64,000 nt of DNA, from contig NZ_CP082787.1 in NCBI RefSeq assembly GCF_021462285.1, forward strand, positions 1,054,001 through 1,118,000. The letters run 5' to 3'. The DNA comes from Serratia entomophila (GTDB lineage: Bacteria > Pseudomonadota > Gammaproteobacteria > Enterobacterales > Enterobacteriaceae). Below are positions 20,444 to 30,464 of this stretch, one piece after another. Under the pieces are notes generated by a model. The model searched no databases, had not been told where the DNA came from, and was given only the letters and a program-made list of their open reading frames with translations. The position numbers were made by a program, and so were the translations under genes. Numbering within the stretch: position 1 is the first letter of the stretch; every line of letters begins with the position of its first letter.

Positions 20444-21040
20444 TTATGCCTCGTCGCGATAGTCGTACATCCCCGGGATCAGCACCAGCTGTGCGGCAAT
20501 TTCCGCCGCTTTGGCCTTGCCGAGCAGCAGGTCGATCAGTTTTAGCGCAAATTCCATGGCGGTTCCCGGCCCCTGGCTGGTGAGCAGGTTGACGCGCGGG
20601 TCATACACCACCCGCCGTTCTATCCATTTGTCCGCCGGGATTTTATCCTTCAGCCCCGGGAAGCCGGTCATATTCCCGATCGGGAACAAATCGTGATGCT
20701 GCAACACCAGCGCCGGTGCCGCGCAAATGGCGGCGACGATGTTGCCCTGCAGGTGCATTTGGCGCACCTTCTCGACCAGCAGCGGGCTGTCGCGGAAGCA
20801 TTCCGCCCCCTGCAGGCCGCCAGGCAGCACGATGGCGTCGAACGGATCGTCGACGATAGACACCAGCGGTGCGTCGGCCAGCAGCTTTACGCCGCGCGAG
20901 CAGACGATAGTCAGATCGCCGTCGCCTGCCACGCTGGCGGTGGTGACCTTGACGCCCGCCCGCACCAGCAGATCGATGGCGGTGACGGCTTCGGTTTCTT
21001 CGCTACCAGGTGCCAGGCAGACCAGCGCCGATACGCTCAT
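20444..21040 (-). CDS. yajL: DJ-1/PfpI family protein YajL
   Basis: YajL belongs to the Parkinson DJ-1 family, with protective chaperone and glyoxalase/deglycase-like activities against oxidative and carbonyl stress. I choose the ATG at 21040 ([15 protein letters not shown]): AAGGA lies 8 bases upstream, and this numbering puts the reactive cysteine at Cys106 (AAICAAPA) and the partner Glu at 15, exactly as in E. coli. A second ATG six bases upstream is possible. It has 198 residues and starts inside panE, overlapping it by 38 bp. Confidence 0.95.
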   Translation of the reverse strand: MSVSALVCLAPGSEETEAVTAIDLLVRAGVKVTTASVAGDGDLTIVCSRGVKLLADAPLVSIVDDPFDAIVLPGGLQGAECFRDSPLLVEKVRQMHLQGNIVAAICAAPALVLQHHDLFPIGNMTGFPGLKDKIPADKWIERRVVYDPRVNLLTSQGPGTAMEFALKLIDLLLGKAKAAEIAAQLVLIPGMYDYRDEA

Positions 21041-21914
21041 ATTCATTTTCCTTTCGCTTAATCAGTTCAAACAGCCGCGCATTTTCCGGCAGGGTGACGC
21101 CGTGGCTGCGTGCGCGCCGCAGCAGGTAGCCGGTAATATAGTCGATTTCGGTGTGCCGCTGGCTGCGGATATCCTGCAGCATCGACGATACGTTGTCTGC
21201 GGTGCTTTGGATCACTTCCATCACGTACTGCATCAGCCCTTCGCAGGAGGTGTGGTAACCCTCCATCTCCATCACGCTGGAGACTTCGCGGCAAATGGCT
21301 TCAATTTGCTGCGGATAGCGCTGCAGATCGCCGTTGCGGCAATCGTACAGCGCCGTCAGCGGGTTGATCACGCAGTTGACCGCCAGTTTGCGCCAGTTGG
21401 CCGAGGCGATGTTGTTGTGCCAGGCGACGTCCGGCAGCGCCTGATGCAGCACCTCCGCCAGATGGCTGAGATGCTGCGCCGCCGGTGAGGTAGGGCCGAT
21501 ATGGGTGGTGCCGCCGGCCACGTGGACGATGGTGCTGCCGTCGTGGCGCGCCGCATGGGTGGTGGTGCCCTGCAGGATCGGCTGGCCGTTGGGCGGCAGT
21601 TCATCCTGGGTGCCCATGCCGTTATGCAGCAGCAGAATGGCGCAGCGGGGGTTCAGCTTCGGCAGCAGCGCGCTGACTGCGCCGGAAACCTGCCAGGCTT
21701 TCAGCGTAACCAGCAGCAGTTCGCTTTGCGCCAGGTGTTCGGGATCGTTGGTGGGTAAATTGCGGTTGAACGAGGCGCCTTCCGGCTCAATGACGTTCAC
21801 CGCGCAGAAGGGCTGGGGCACCCTTAACCATCCCTGTACGTCGTGGCCCTGCTGATACAGCCGGGAGAGCCACAGTTGCCCGAGCGCGCCGCAACCAAGA
21901 ACAGTTATTTTCAT
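21003..21914 (-). CDS. panE: 2-dehydropantoate 2-reductase
   Basis: PanE (ketopantoate reductase) reduces ketopantoate to pantoate with NADPH in coenzyme A synthesis. It has 303 residues. The dinucleotide fold starts at once with [22 protein letters not shown]. The catalytic Lys is in [17 protein letters not shown] near residue 176, and the Glu is in the C-terminal helical domain ([17 protein letters not shown]). It is upstream of and overlapping yajL on the minus strand, and divergent from yajQ. Confidence 0.96.
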   Translation of the reverse strand: MKITVLGCGALGQLWLSRLYQQGHDVQGWLRVPQPFCAVNVIEPEGASFNRNLPTNDPEHLAQSELLLVTLKAWQVSGAVSALLPKLNPRCAILLLHNGMGTQDELPPNGQPILQGTTTHAARHDGSTIVHVAGGTTHIGPTSPAAQHLSHLAEVLHQALPDVAWHNNIASANWRKLAVNCVINPLTALYDCRNGDLQRYPQQIEAICREVSSVMEMEGYHTSCEGLMQYVMEVIQSTADNVSSMLQDIRSQRHTEIDYITGYLLRRARSHGVTLPENARLFELIKRKENEYERIGAGLPGTW

Positions 21915-22096
21915 CCAGTCTCCTTGGGTACACGGGAATACCGCTCAATTACCGTCATTTAACTATAGGCTTTCCCGCCGCCCTGGGCGTTATCCCTCCG
22001 TGCATTCAGCAGATTTTGCCTGGAAGGGTAAAGCGGTTATCATGCTCGGCATCAAAATCGCCTAAGCTATTAGGCACTCATTCAGGAGGAAGAAGT

Positions 22097-22588
22097 ATGC
22101 CATCTTTCGACATCGTTTCCGAAATTGATATGCAGGAAGTACGTAACGCCGTTGAGAACGCTACGCGCGATCTCAGCACCCGCTGGGATTTTCGCAACGT
22201 GCCGGCCAGCTTTGAGCTGAACGAGAAAAACGAAAGCATCAAGGTCGCCAGTGAGTCCGATTTTCAGGTGCAGCAACTGCTGGATATCCTGCGTGAAAAG
22301 CTGAGCAAGCGCAATATCGAAGGCAGCGCGCTGGAGATCCCGGAAGAAATGACCCACAGCGGCAAAACCTACAGCGTGGAAGCCAAGCTGAAGCAGGGGA
22401 TCGAAACCACCCAGGCGAAGAAAATCGTCAAGCTGATTAAAGACAGCAAGCTGAAGGTGCAGGTGCAAATCCAGGGGGATGAAGTGCGCGTGACCGGTAA
22501 ATCGCGCGACGACCTGCAAAGCGTGATGGCGCTGGTGCGCGGCGCGGATCTGGGGCAGCCGTTCCAGTTCAAGAACTTCCGCGATTAA
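22097..22588 (+). CDS. yajQ: UPF0234 nucleotide-binding protein YajQ
   Basis: A 163-residue protein made of two RRM-like halves; homologues bind nucleotides, including cyclic di-GMP in Xanthomonas and Pseudomonas. The start at 22097 ([19 protein letters not shown]) follows AGGAGGA at 22085-22091; longer upstream starts have no ribosome site. Conserved parts are [18 protein letters not shown] and the C-terminal [32 protein letters not shown]. It is the last core gene before the inserted islet. Confidence 0.96.
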   Translation: MPSFDIVSEIDMQEVRNAVENATRDLSTRWDFRNVPASFELNEKNESIKVASESDFQVQQLLDILREKLSKRNIEGSALEIPEEMTHSGKTYSVEAKLKQGIETTQAKKIVKLIKDSKLKVQVQIQGDEVRVTGKSRDDLQSVMALVRGADLGQPFQFKNFRD

Positions 22589-22827
22589 AAACATCAGGGC
22601 CAGCAAAGCTGCAGTGTGGAATGCAAATATAAAGGTTAACTGGAACGTCTGCCTTGCTTGCGCGATAGCACTGCTGAGTACCCGCCTCACTACTAGCGCT
22701 GAACTTGAGGCGGGGAAAGTGAAGCTGGGTTGGAAAACGGCTCTCTCTTATGAAGGCCGTTTTATTGCCAGCGTTTAAGGAGCGGATAATCACTCCTTAC
22801 CATCGACATTATGAACATAATGGTGGG
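22589..22827. other. Left flank of the yajQ-yajR islet, no confident gene
   Basis: The composition falls below the core average immediately after yajQ. Short inverted repeats occur (AAACGGC/GCCGTTT near 22735-22770 and CATTATgaacATAATG near 22808-22823). The second lies just past the stop of the minus-strand genes and may help end their transcript. A 74-codon frame on the minus strand lacks coding features. Confidence 0.4.
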
Positions 22828-23043
22828 CTATTTGTCTGCGCTTTTTTGGGTATTATCTGGCAAAAGACTATAAAGGATGCAGCCCACAACAAATACGCAA
22901 AAGGGAACGATAAAAGTTAGAAAGCCCCGATCGTAAAACCAGACAATCGAGAACAGTACCCCATTGAGTGTCAGCATCCAGATGATGAATCTGATTATGC
23001 CATATGGCCAGGATGGCAGCAGATTAAAGGCTTTCAATTTCAT
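22828..23043 (-). CDS. Small two-helix membrane protein (possible immunity protein)
   Basis: A 71-residue protein, taking the ATG at 23043 (MKLKAFNLLPSWPYG), which overlaps the end of the upstream 213-residue gene by 20 bp. Two hydrophobic helices, at about residues 14-37 (YGIIRFIIWMLTLNGVLFSIVWF) and 43-63 (FLTFIVPFCVFVVGCILYSLL), are joined by a short YDRG turn. A polar tail follows. I recognise no family. The size, topology and tight coupling behind a possible membrane-active protein fit an immunity protein for a pore-forming toxin. This is inference from layout only. Confidence 0.6.
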   Translation of the reverse strand: MKLKAFNLLPSWPYGIIRFIIWMLTLNGVLFSIVWFYDRGFLTFIVPFCVFVVGCILYSLLPDNTQKSADK

Positions 23044-23665
23044 GGATAACCTTCTCAAAGGTGGCTCGATCTTTGTGGTAGAGACGATCAAGTAGCAGAA
23101 ATTTATCCAGCGAGCTCTCGGCAAGAAAATAGAGCATATCCCAGTTCCTTTTCTTCAGCTCGTAATACAGTTTCGGGTTTTCATTCAGAAGGTTACGAGA
23201 TGAACGCGCCGCACGTGCTATTGTGCCCTGGACCATTACAGCAGAAATCAGAGCGATGGTATTGATTCGTGCAAATCTGGAAACAAATGATGATAGAGAG
23301 GTTCCTTTGATTACCCGGCTCGCGATAGCATAGCTGACAATAGCTTGCGCCTGCGTCTTTGAAATATAAGTCGATCCCGATAAGGTTACACCCTCAAGGA
23401 TTTTCTTTACTGCGGGCTCCGGGAGTTTTTCTAGAACATCATTAACAATAAATTTTATCATGTCGAACAGGACATTGGGCTTTTTGGCAACCTGAGTCAG
23501 TCCCTTCAAAAATCGGTCATCTTCAGCACGATTCCGGTTTTGATAGAGGATCCCGCCGGCAGTGAGATTCAAATCTTCAAAGCTTCGTTCAAGCCCAAAG
23601 TACACATCGGCAGGAATAGTAATCACTCCATCGTAAACCGATTTAGCGAGATCATAAACACGCAT
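23024..23665 (-). CDS. Unknown 213-residue protein, candidate membrane-active toxin/effector
   Basis: No family is recognised with confidence. The start (MRVYDLAKSVYDGVIT) has a good ribosome site, GAGGGA, 7 bases upstream. There is no signal peptide. The protein is mostly helical, with weakly hydrophobic, small-residue-rich segments at about 106-122 (AQAIVSYAIASRVIKG) and 132-152 (INTIALISAVMVQGTIARA), followed by a basic cluster and a polar C-terminal domain. A small two-helix membrane protein overlaps its 3' end. G+C is clearly lower than in the flanking core genes. Antibacterial type VI effectors with immunity partners of this layout are known in Serratia (the Ssp6/Sip6 pair is one to compare), but I cannot establish homology here. 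Confidence 0.6.
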   Translation of the reverse strand: MRVYDLAKSVYDGVITIPADVYFGLERSFEDLNLTAGGILYQNRNRAEDDRFLKGLTQVAKKPNVLFDMIKFIVNDVLEKLPEPAVKKILEGVTLSGSTYISKTQAQAIVSYAIASRVIKGTSLSSFVSRFARINTIALISAVMVQGTIARAARSSRNLLNENPKLYYELKKRNWDMLYFLAESSLDKFLLLDRLYHKDRATFEKVIHEIESL

Positions 23666-23819
23666 TTTGTTCCCTCATATATGCGATGTGACTCGAGTGT
23701 ATAGCCTTAAAAAGCGCTGAACAATCCTGAACAGTCATCGATATGTTTGCAGCGTGAAGAAAATCACGTTGATACCCGGTAGTGTGAGCTTGTTTGAGAT
23801 GCGCAATAATTTGCTCCAT
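23652..23819 (-). CDS. Possible 55-residue small ORF overlapping the candidate effector start
   Basis: An intact frame of 55 codons starts at the ATG at 23819 (MEQIIAHLKQAHTTGYQRDF) and ends in a TGA lying 14 bp inside the next gene (ATGCGTGTTTATGA shared). The start has no good ribosome site, so it could be a coupled small gene, or the remnant of a larger one whose 5' part is lost. Residues 1-20 look helical and charged. Function unknown. Confidence 0.35.
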   Translation of the reverse strand: MEQIIAHLKQAHTTGYQRDFLHAANISMTVQDCSALFKAIHSSHIAYMREQNACL

Positions 23820-23997
23820 CTTGCAATGGTCACCGATGTAGTTAGCAACGCGGAGTGTCTACCGTTGATATACCACGCTCGCGCATAATGGGGCGAGGTC
23901 GAAGTGGCACGCCGCAGTGCGGGGGCGGTGGTGCATATGCTCGAAGGGCTAGCACCTTTTCCCCAACTTGGCATCAAAGGCATGAGCCAAGAGCGGT

Positions 23998-24034
23998 AAA
24001 AAAAGAAGCCGCAACGTTACCCGTGGCGGCTTCT
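23998..24034 (-). terminator. Intrinsic terminator after yajR
   Basis: On the minus strand the stem AGAAGCCGC / GCGGCTTCT is followed by seven T. It ends the yajR transcript 41 bp past its stop and so isolates the islet genes downstream. Confidence 0.85.
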
Positions 24035-24074
24035 CAAAAGCTTAGTTGGCAAGCATTACATCATTTTCTGGTTT

Positions 24075-25439
24075 TTACAGTGAATTCACCAGCGCTTCGA
24101 GCTGGCCGCGGTTGGTCTGCTTGGTATCCACCTTGACGTAGGCGCTGCGCTCCTCCGGCACCACAATCGCTTCCGCCACGCCCGGCTGGGCCTTCAGGCG
24201 GCCTTCCAGCGCAGAGTCTTTCACCGCCAGTTCCGACAGCGTAATGCGCAGGCTGCTGACGTAGGGCGGCTCTTTCATGGTGCTGCTGACCAGGAACCAG
24301 ACGGCGGCCAGCACCGCGCCGGCGATAAACACCAGCCCTGCGCCCTGCAGGCCATACAGCCAGCCGCCCAGGCTGCCGCCGATCGCCACGCCGATAAACT
24401 GGCTGGTGGAGTAAACCCCCATCGCCGTGCCCTTGTAGCCGGCCGGGGATTCTTTGCTGATCAGCGAAGGCAGAATGGCTTCCATCACGTTGAACGCCAT
24501 AAAGAACAGCTGCACCCCGGCGATGATGCCCCACAGGTGAGCGCCAGACAGCCACAGCAACGCTTCGGCGCAGAACAGCACCGCCACGCAGCCCATGAAT
24601 ACCTGCTTCATGCGGCGGTATTTTTCGGCGTAGATGATAAAGGGCACCACGGCAGCGAACGACACCAGCATGGTTACCAGGTAAACGATCCAGTGTTCGC
24701 TGGCCACCAGCCCGGCTTTTTCCATCGCCAGCGGCAGCGCCACGAAGCTCGACATCAGCAGAATATGCAGGCACATAATGCCGAAATTAAGCTTCAGCAG
24801 CCGCGAGTTGCTCAGCACTTTGCTGAAGCTGCCGCGCACGATGCTCGATTCGCGGTTCAGCACGTGGCTGCTGGCGGAAGGCACGACCGCCAGGGTGATG
24901 ACGATGCCGGCTAACGCCAGCACGGCGATCGTCCAGAACAGCGCATGCAGGCCGTAGGCGTGGGTGACGATCGGCCCCAGCACCATCGCGATGGCGAAGG
25001 TGATGCCAAAGCTCACGCCGATAAAGGCCATGGCCTTGGTGCGATTCTGTTCGCGAGTCAGGTCCGACAGCAGGGCCATCACCGCCGCTGCAATGGCGCC
25101 GGAACCCTGCAGCGCACGGCCGAGGATAACCCCCCAGATAGAATCAGTAGCGGCGGCGATCGCGCTGCCGAGCGCGAAGATCAGCAGACCGCCGACGATC
25201 AACGGCTTGCGGCCGATGCGATCGGAAATCAGGCCGAACGGGATCTGAAAAATCGCCTGCGCCAGGCCGTAGATGCCGATGGCGATGCCGATCAGCGCCT
25301 CGCTGGCGCCGTTGAGCGCCATGCCGTAGGTGGTCAGCACCGGCAGCACCATAAACATGCCGAGCATGCGCAGTGAGAATACGGTGCCCAGCCCCCAGGT
25401 GGCGCGGAGCTCCAGTGGGGTCATTGAATTATCGTTCAC
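24075..25439 (-). CDS. yajR: Major facilitator transporter YajR
   Basis: A 454-residue proton-driven MFS transporter, the same length as E. coli YajR, with twelve predicted helices. Motif A is visible as GLISDRIGRKPLIVGG near residue 69. After the last helix comes a soluble C-terminal ferredoxin-like YAM domain (about 388-454: ALEGRLKAQPGVAEAIVVPEERSAYVKVDT), which is diagnostic for YajR. The natural substrate is not known. It is downstream of cyoE on the same strand, separated by a terminator. Confidence 0.95.
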   Translation of the reverse strand: MNDNSMTPLELRATWGLGTVFSLRMLGMFMVLPVLTTYGMALNGASEALIGIAIGIYGLAQAIFQIPFGLISDRIGRKPLIVGGLLIFALGSAIAAATDSIWGVILGRALQGSGAIAAAVMALLSDLTREQNRTKAMAFIGVSFGITFAIAMVLGPIVTHAYGLHALFWTIAVLALAGIVITLAVVPSASSHVLNRESSIVRGSFSKVLSNSRLLKLNFGIMCLHILLMSSFVALPLAMEKAGLVASEHWIVYLVTMLVSFAAVVPFIIYAEKYRRMKQVFMGCVAVLFCAEALLWLSGAHLWGIIAGVQLFFMAFNVMEAILPSLISKESPAGYKGTAMGVYSTSQFIGVAIGGSLGGWLYGLQGAGLVFIAGAVLAAVWFLVSSTMKEPPYVSSLRITLSELAVKDSALEGRLKAQPGVAEAIVVPEERSAYVKVDTKQTNRGQLEALVNSL

Positions 25440-25587
25440 GTCAAACCTCGGTAAAAACTATTCCGTCAGGTACTGGATATAGCGCCTGATGGAATGGTTT
25501 CTGTAAAAGCTGCGTCATTTTAGTGTGAAGGGCAGGGGGGGTAAATCTAATGTTGTTTAACAGATATTACAGCTGTTCCTTTATGCC

Positions 25588-25609
25588 TGAAGCCACATCG
25601 GCGTTGGCG
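25588..25609. repeat. Short partial match to the dispersed element
   Basis: CTGAAGCCACATCGGCGTTGGC resembles the reverse complement of the right arm of the copy at 8251-8372 (TTGAAGCTGCATCTGTGTTGGC) at most positions. Only this arm is visible, so it is either a decayed fragment or chance. Confidence 0.3.
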
Positions 25610-25623
25610 GCGGTGCCGGGCGG

Positions 25624-25655
25624 GCAAATAAAATGGGCCGCAGAAGCGGCCCATT
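25624..25655 (-). terminator. Intrinsic terminator after cyoE
   Basis: On the minus strand the stem ATGGGCCGC / GCGGCCCAT with a TTCT loop is followed by TTTATTT. It closes the cyoABCDE operon. Confidence 0.85.
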
Positions 25656-25670
25656 CACAGACGATTTGGC

Positions 25671-26564
25671 TTACCAGACGTAGGTCACCAGCGCTTCAGG
25701 CGCCGCCGTGGCGCTGAAGTCGATCGACATCATCACGCTCAGAGAGGTGATGGCGACGATGGAGAACACAAAGAGTTTGCGCGCCCAGATGCTGTCGTTT
25801 TCGGTCTTGTAACCGCGCAGCGCCATGCCGAGCCACCATACGCTCACCGCCGCAGCGACGATCAGGTATTTGTAGCCGGCGTAGCCGCTGAGGGTCAACA
25901 TCAGCGTGGCCACCATAAACGCCACGATATAGACCGTGATGTGGTTCTTGGCGACGGAGATGCCTTTCACCACCGGCAGCACCGGAATGTTGGCCGCCTG
26001 GTAATCTTTAAAGCGGAAGATGGCGATCGCATAGGAATGCGGCATCTGCCACAGGCTAAAGATAGCCAGCAGGATCAACGCGCCGGCGTCGAACTCGTTG
26101 GTCACCGCGCAGTAGCCGATAACCGGCGGCGCAGCGCCCGACAGGCTGCCGATCAGCGTGCCGTATACCGAGTGGCGCTTCATGTACAGGCTATAAACGC
26201 CGACATAAACCACGAAGCCCATCACCGCCAGCCACATGGCCAGCGGGTTGGCGCCGATATACAGCAGCGCAAAGCCCGCAATACCCAAAACGGTAGCATA
26301 AACCAGGGTTACACTCGGCGCGATCAGGCCTTTTACCAGCACCCGGTTCTTCGTTCTCTCCATTTTCTTGTCGATGTCGCGGTCAATGTAGTTGTTAAAC
26401 ACACAGCCCGAGGCGACAACCAACGAGACACCCAGCAGGGTGGCGAGAAACAGGGGATAATCGATGCTTCCTTTGGAAGCAAGCAGGAATCCCCCAACGA
26501 CAGAAATTAAATTGCCGAAAATAATTCCTGGTTTAGTGACTTGCAGGTATTGCTTAATCATCAC
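25671..26564 (-). CDS. cyoE: Protohaem IX farnesyltransferase (haem O synthase)
   Basis: CyoE farnesylates haem B to haem O, the high-spin haem of cytochrome bo3. It has 297 residues and about nine membrane helices in the UbiA prenyltransferase fold. The prenyl-diphosphate site is [21 protein letters not shown] near residue 55; a second conserved loop is [22 protein letters not shown]. It starts 14 bp after cyoD and ends the operon. Confidence 0.97.
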   Translation of the reverse strand: MMIKQYLQVTKPGIIFGNLISVVGGFLLASKGSIDYPLFLATLLGVSLVVASGCVFNNYIDRDIDKKMERTKNRVLVKGLIAPSVTLVYATVLGIAGFALLYIGANPLAMWLAVMGFVVYVGVYSLYMKRHSVYGTLIGSLSGAAPPVIGYCAVTNEFDAGALILLAIFSLWQMPHSYAIAIFRFKDYQAANIPVLPVVKGISVAKNHITVYIVAFMVATLMLTLSGYAGYKYLIVAAAVSVWWLGMALRGYKTENDSIWARKLFVFSIVAITSLSVMMSIDFSATAAPEALVTYVW

Positions 26565-26578
26565 GTGCAGCTCGACTC

Positions 26579-26917
26579 TTAACTGACCATCATATTGATG
26601 TTGAGGTTGTACATAATCCAGAGTGAACCCACAACAACGATACCGATGATCATAGCGGTGAACAGCAATGCCACCAGGTTCCAGCGCTCTTCCGATGAGG
26701 TGTTCATGTGCAGGAAGTAAATCAGGTGAACAACCACCTGAATGACCGCCATGCCGACAACAACCGCCAGGATGGTTGAATGAGAGGCAGTGCCGTTCAT
26801 CACCATCGCAAATGGAATTACCGTCAGGATGATCGACAGGATAAAGCCGATCAGATATGACTTAACGCTACCGTGGCTTGCGCCGCCGTGAGAAGTTTCA
26901 TGGGATGAATGGCTCAT
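26579..26917 (-). CDS. cyoD: Cytochrome bo3 oxidase subunit IV
   Basis: A small 112-residue subunit with three helices that helps assemble the CuB site. I use the ATG at 26917 ([16 protein letters not shown]), which overlaps the stop of cyoC by ATGA; a longer frame upstream lies inside cyoC. The helices are [40 protein letters not shown] and [20 protein letters not shown]. Confidence 0.97.
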   Translation of the reverse strand: MSHSSHETSHGGASHGSVKSYLIGFILSIILTVIPFAMVMNGTASHSTILAVVVGMAVIQVVVHLIYFLHMNTSSEERWNLVALLFTAMIIGIVVVGSLWIMYNLNINMMVS

Positions 26918-27531
26918 GACATAACCCCCAGCAGATAGACAACGGTAAATACGCAGATCCACACCACGTCCAGGAAGTGCCAGAACAGGCTCAGGCACAT
27001 CAGACGGGTTTTGTTGGTTGAGGTCAGGCCGCGTTTGCTCACCTGGATCATCATGATGATGATCCACACCAGGCCGGTGGTCACGTGCAGACCGTGGGTC
27101 GCAACCAGCGCGAAGAAGCTGGACAGGAACGCACTGCGATCCGGACCGAAGCCTTCGGCGATCAGGTGATGGAACTCATAGATTTCCATCGCGACGAAGC
27201 CCAGACCAAACAGGAAGGTCAGGAACAGCCAGGTGTTTACGCCGCCAACCTTGCCTTTGTTCATGGCGATCATCGCCATGCCGTAGGTGATGGAGCTGAA
27301 CAACAGCAGGAAAGTTTCAACCAGGACAAACTTCAGATCGAAGATGTCTTTGCCAGAGGGACCGCCAGCGGTCCCGTTCACCAGTACTGCATAGGTCGCG
27401 AACAAGCTCGCGAACAAAATACAGTCGCTCATCAGGTAGATCCAGAATCCGAAGACTTTGGTCTCTCCCGCGTCGTGGTGCCCATGCTCTGCATGGGCTG
27501 CGTTATGGTTAGTCAGAGTATCAGTTGACAT
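26914..27531 (-). CDS. cyoC: Cytochrome bo3 oxidase subunit III
   Basis: A 205-residue subunit with five helices. It begins with a His-rich cytoplasmic tail ([18 protein letters not shown]). [16 protein letters not shown] and [18 protein letters not shown] are typical of haem-copper oxidase subunit III. It overlaps cyoB by 11 bp and cyoD by 4 bp. Confidence 0.97.
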   Translation of the reverse strand: MSTDTLTNHNAAHAEHGHHDAGETKVFGFWIYLMSDCILFASLFATYAVLVNGTAGGPSGKDIFDLKFVLVETFLLLFSSITYGMAMIAMNKGKVGGVNTWLFLTFLFGLGFVAMEIYEFHHLIAEGFGPDRSAFLSSFFALVATHGLHVTTGLVWIIIMMIQVSKRGLTSTNKTRLMCLSLFWHFLDVVWICVFTVVYLLGVMS

Positions 27532-29512
27532 GTTTCACGCCTGCTTTGCTGATTTGTTCATAGTGTTGGTTTTCAATGCGCTCGATCTCATCAACCTGCA
27601 CATAGTAATCAACATCTTCATCGAAGCTCTTGGCAATCCAGGTCACGATCATACCCAGGAAGGCAGCGATCGCCATCCACCAGATGTCCCAGATCATCGC
27701 GAAACCGAATACCAGGCTGAAACCAGCAATAATCACGCCGGCGCCGGTATTTTTCGGCATATGAATCGGCTCGTATTTCGCCGGTTTCTTATAGGCTTCG
27801 CCTTTTTCTTTCATGTCCCAGAATTCATCACGGTCGTGAATCTGCGGCACTACGGCGAAGTTATAGAACGGCGGTGGAGACGAAGTAGACCACTCCAGCG
27901 TACGAGCACCCCATGGGTCACCGGTCAGATCGCGGTTCTGATCGCGATCGCGCACGCTGACGAAGATCTGAATCAGCTGGCACAGGATGCCGCAGGCAAC
28001 CAGCGCCGCACCGCCGGCCGCTACCAGCAGCAGAGGGTGGAACTCAGGGTTGATGTTCTGGCTGATACGACGCGTCATGCCCATAAAGCCCAGAGCGTAC
28101 AGCGGCATGAAGGCCACGAAGAAACCGATGATCCAGAACCAGAACGCGCGGATGCCCCATTTTTCGTTCAGCGTGAAGCCGAAGGATTTAGGGAACCAGT
28201 AGGTCAGACCGGCGAAGCAACCGAACACCACGCCGCCGATGATCACGTTATGGAAGTGAGCAATCAGGAACAGGCTGTTGTGCAGCACGAAGTTCGCGCC
28301 CGGCACCGCCAGCAGCACGCCGGTCATACCACCCACGGAGAAGGTGATGATGAAGCCAACGGTCCACAGCATTGCGGAGTTGAGCTGAATGCGGCCCTGA
28401 TACATGGTGAACAGCCAGTTGAAGATTTTCACCCCGGTCGGGATGGAAATGATCATGGTGGCGATACCGAAGAAGGCGTTAACGTTCGCGCCGGACCCCA
28501 TGGTGAAGAAGTGGTGCAGCCATACGATGAACGACAGAACGGTAATCGCGATGGTTGCCCATACCAGTGAGGTATAGCCGAACAGGCGTTTTCTGGAGAA
28601 GGTCGCGGTAACTTCGGAGAACACGCCGAACACCGGCAGCACCAGAATATACACCTCTGGGTGACCCCAGGCCCAAATCAGGTTGATGTACATCATCATG
28701 TTGCCGCCCATATCATTGGTGAAGAAATGGGTGCCCAGATAGCGATCCAGGGTCAGCAACGCGATGGTGACGGTCAGAATTGGGAAAGATACGATGATCA
28801 GGACGTTAGTACACAGCGCCGCCCAGGTGAACACCGGCATCTTCATCAGAGGCATGCCGGGAGCACGCATCTTCAGGATGGTGGCGAAGAAGTTCACGCC
28901 GGTCAGCAAGGTACCGATACCGGAAATCTGCAAACTCCAGATCCAGTAATCCACCCCGACGCCGGGACTGTACTCCTTGCCCGACAGCGGCGGATACGCC
29001 AGCCAGCCGGTCTGCGCGAACTCGCCAACCCCCAGAGAGAGGTTGATCAGCACGACGCCCACCACGAAGAACCAGAAGCTCAGGGAGTTCAGGAACGGGA
29101 AGGCGACGTCGCGCGCACCGATTTGCAACGGCACCACGACGTTCATCAGGCCGACCACGAAAGGCATCGCCATGAAGAAGATCATGATGACGCCGTGGGC
29201 GGTGAAGATCTGGTCGTAGTGGTGCGGCGGCAGGAATCCGGCCTCGCCGGCGGACGCAAGCGCCTGCTGGCTACGCATCATGATGGCATCGGCGAAACCA
29301 CGCAGCAGCATAACCATTGCCACGATGATGTACATGATACCAATTTTCTTATGGTCGACCGAAGTCAGCCATTCGCTCCACAGCCACTTCCATTTGCCGA
29401 AATATGTTATCAGCGCCAGCAGAGCCAGGCCTCCAACAATAATTGCAGCTACGGTGACCATGATGATCGGTTCGTGGTACGGAACCGCATCAAGTGTTAA
29501 TTTTCCCAACAT
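27521..29512 (-). CDS. cyoB: Cytochrome bo3 oxidase subunit I
   Basis: The catalytic subunit that reduces oxygen to water with electrons from ubiquinol and pumps protons. The ATG at 29512 ([15 protein letters not shown]) gives 663 residues, exactly the E. coli length, with GAGGA upstream; an earlier in-frame ATG lies in cyoA. The CuB ligands and cross-linked Tyr are in [10 protein letters not shown], the His pair is in [10 protein letters not shown], and the haem ligands are in [12 protein letters not shown] and [10 protein letters not shown]. Confidence 0.98.
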   Translation of the reverse strand: MLGKLTLDAVPYHEPIIMVTVAAIIVGGLALLALITYFGKWKWLWSEWLTSVDHKKIGIMYIIVAMVMLLRGFADAIMMRSQQALASAGEAGFLPPHHYDQIFTAHGVIMIFFMAMPFVVGLMNVVVPLQIGARDVAFPFLNSLSFWFFVVGVVLINLSLGVGEFAQTGWLAYPPLSGKEYSPGVGVDYWIWSLQISGIGTLLTGVNFFATILKMRAPGMPLMKMPVFTWAALCTNVLIIVSFPILTVTIALLTLDRYLGTHFFTNDMGGNMMMYINLIWAWGHPEVYILVLPVFGVFSEVTATFSRKRLFGYTSLVWATIAITVLSFIVWLHHFFTMGSGANVNAFFGIATMIISIPTGVKIFNWLFTMYQGRIQLNSAMLWTVGFIITFSVGGMTGVLLAVPGANFVLHNSLFLIAHFHNVIIGGVVFGCFAGLTYWFPKSFGFTLNEKWGIRAFWFWIIGFFVAFMPLYALGFMGMTRRISQNINPEFHPLLLVAAGGAALVACGILCQLIQIFVSVRDRDQNRDLTGDPWGARTLEWSTSSPPPFYNFAVVPQIHDRDEFWDMKEKGEAYKKPAKYEPIHMPKNTGAGVIIAGFSLVFGFAMIWDIWWMAIAAFLGMIVTWIAKSFDEDVDYYVQVDEIERIENQHYEQISKAGVKHVN

Positions 29513-29516
29513 CAGA

Positions 29517-30464
29517 TTATTCCTCGGCTCCGGCGTGAGCATGTTCACCCATGTCCATACCCTGGCTCATGTCCATGCCTTCGTGCGCGGTAGCGCCTTT
29601 GTGCATGTCCATATCACCCATGAATTTGGCAATAGTTTCTTTGAACAAATTCGGTTTGACACTGGAGAAGTACTCGACCGGGTTATTTTCACTCGGCTCT
29701 GCCAGTTTGTTAAAGTCGCTGGTGGCGTTTAGGTTATTAGACGATTCTTTCACCTTGGCAACCCACTGATCGAAGTCGCCTTCGGTCGGAGTCACAATCG
29801 CGGTGAATTTCATGCCGGAGAACCCGCGGCCGCTGAAGCTGCTGGAAATACCGTCGTATTTGCCCGCTTCGTTGCCGATCAGGTGCAGTTTGGTCTGCAT
29901 CCCGGCCATCGCATAAATCTGCCCACCTAACTGAGGAATAAAGAACGAGTTCATTACCGAGTTAGAGGTGATCTTGAATTCGACTGGAACATCTTTCGGG
30001 AAGGCCAGCTCATTAACCGTCGCAATACCCTGTTCCGGGTAGATAAACAGCCATTTCCAGTCCAGCGACACCACTTCGATCGTCATTGGCTTCTTGTCGG
30101 TGACAATCGGCTTGAACGGATCGAGTTCGTGCGTCGTTTTCCAGGTAATGGTGCCAAGGATGGCGATGATAATGATAGGAATGGTCCAGACGACCGCTTC
30201 GATCTTGTTGGAGTGTGCCCAGTTCGGACTGTATTTGGCGTCTTTGTTGGAAGCACGGTACTTCCAGGCAAAGGCGAACGCCATAAAGATAACTGGTATC
30301 ACCACGATCAACATCAATGCGATTGCGGTGATAATCAGTGTCCGTTGCTCAACACCAATTGCTCCTTTGGGGTTCATCAATACCATATTGCAGCCGCTGA
30401 GCATTACAGTTGCCGCAATTAATGACATCATCCCAATACTTTTATTGTATTTCTTAAGTCTCAT
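29517..30464 (-). CDS. cyoA: Cytochrome bo3 oxidase subunit II
   Basis: Subunit II of the quinol oxidase, 315 residues. A lipobox VMLSGC places a lipidated Cys at 25, and two membrane helices follow (about 43-65 and 90-108). The periplasmic cupredoxin-like domain lacks the CuA cysteines and histidines, as expected for a quinol rather than a cytochrome c oxidase. The C terminus is Met/His-rich ([29 protein letters not shown]). It is the first gene of the operon, 4 bp from cyoB. Confidence 0.98.
   Translation of the reverse strand: MRLKKYNKSIGMMSLIAATVMLSGCNMVLMNPKGAIGVEQRTLIITAIALMLIVVIPVIFMAFAFAWKYRASNKDAKYSPNWAHSNKIEAVVWTIPIIIIAILGTITWKTTHELDPFKPIVTDKKPMTIEVVSLDWKWLFIYPEQGIATVNELAFPKDVPVEFKITSNSVMNSFFIPQLGGQIYAMAGMQTKLHLIGNEAGKYDGISSSFSGRGFSGMKFTAIVTPTEGDFDQWVAKVKESSNNLNATSDFNKLAEPSENNPVEYFSSVKPNLFKETIAKFMGDMDMHKGATAHEGMDMSQGMDMGEHAHAGAEE

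Noticed and set aside
22569..22793. 74-codon minus-strand frame after yajQ
   Set aside because: It overlaps the 3' end of yajQ, has low-complexity Ser/Cys content and shows no coupling to the neighbouring small genes.
23820..23997. Insertion-sequence remnant beside the yajQ-yajR islet
   Set aside because: I could not find terminal inverted repeats, a DDE motif or a target duplication. It is left as unassigned flank.
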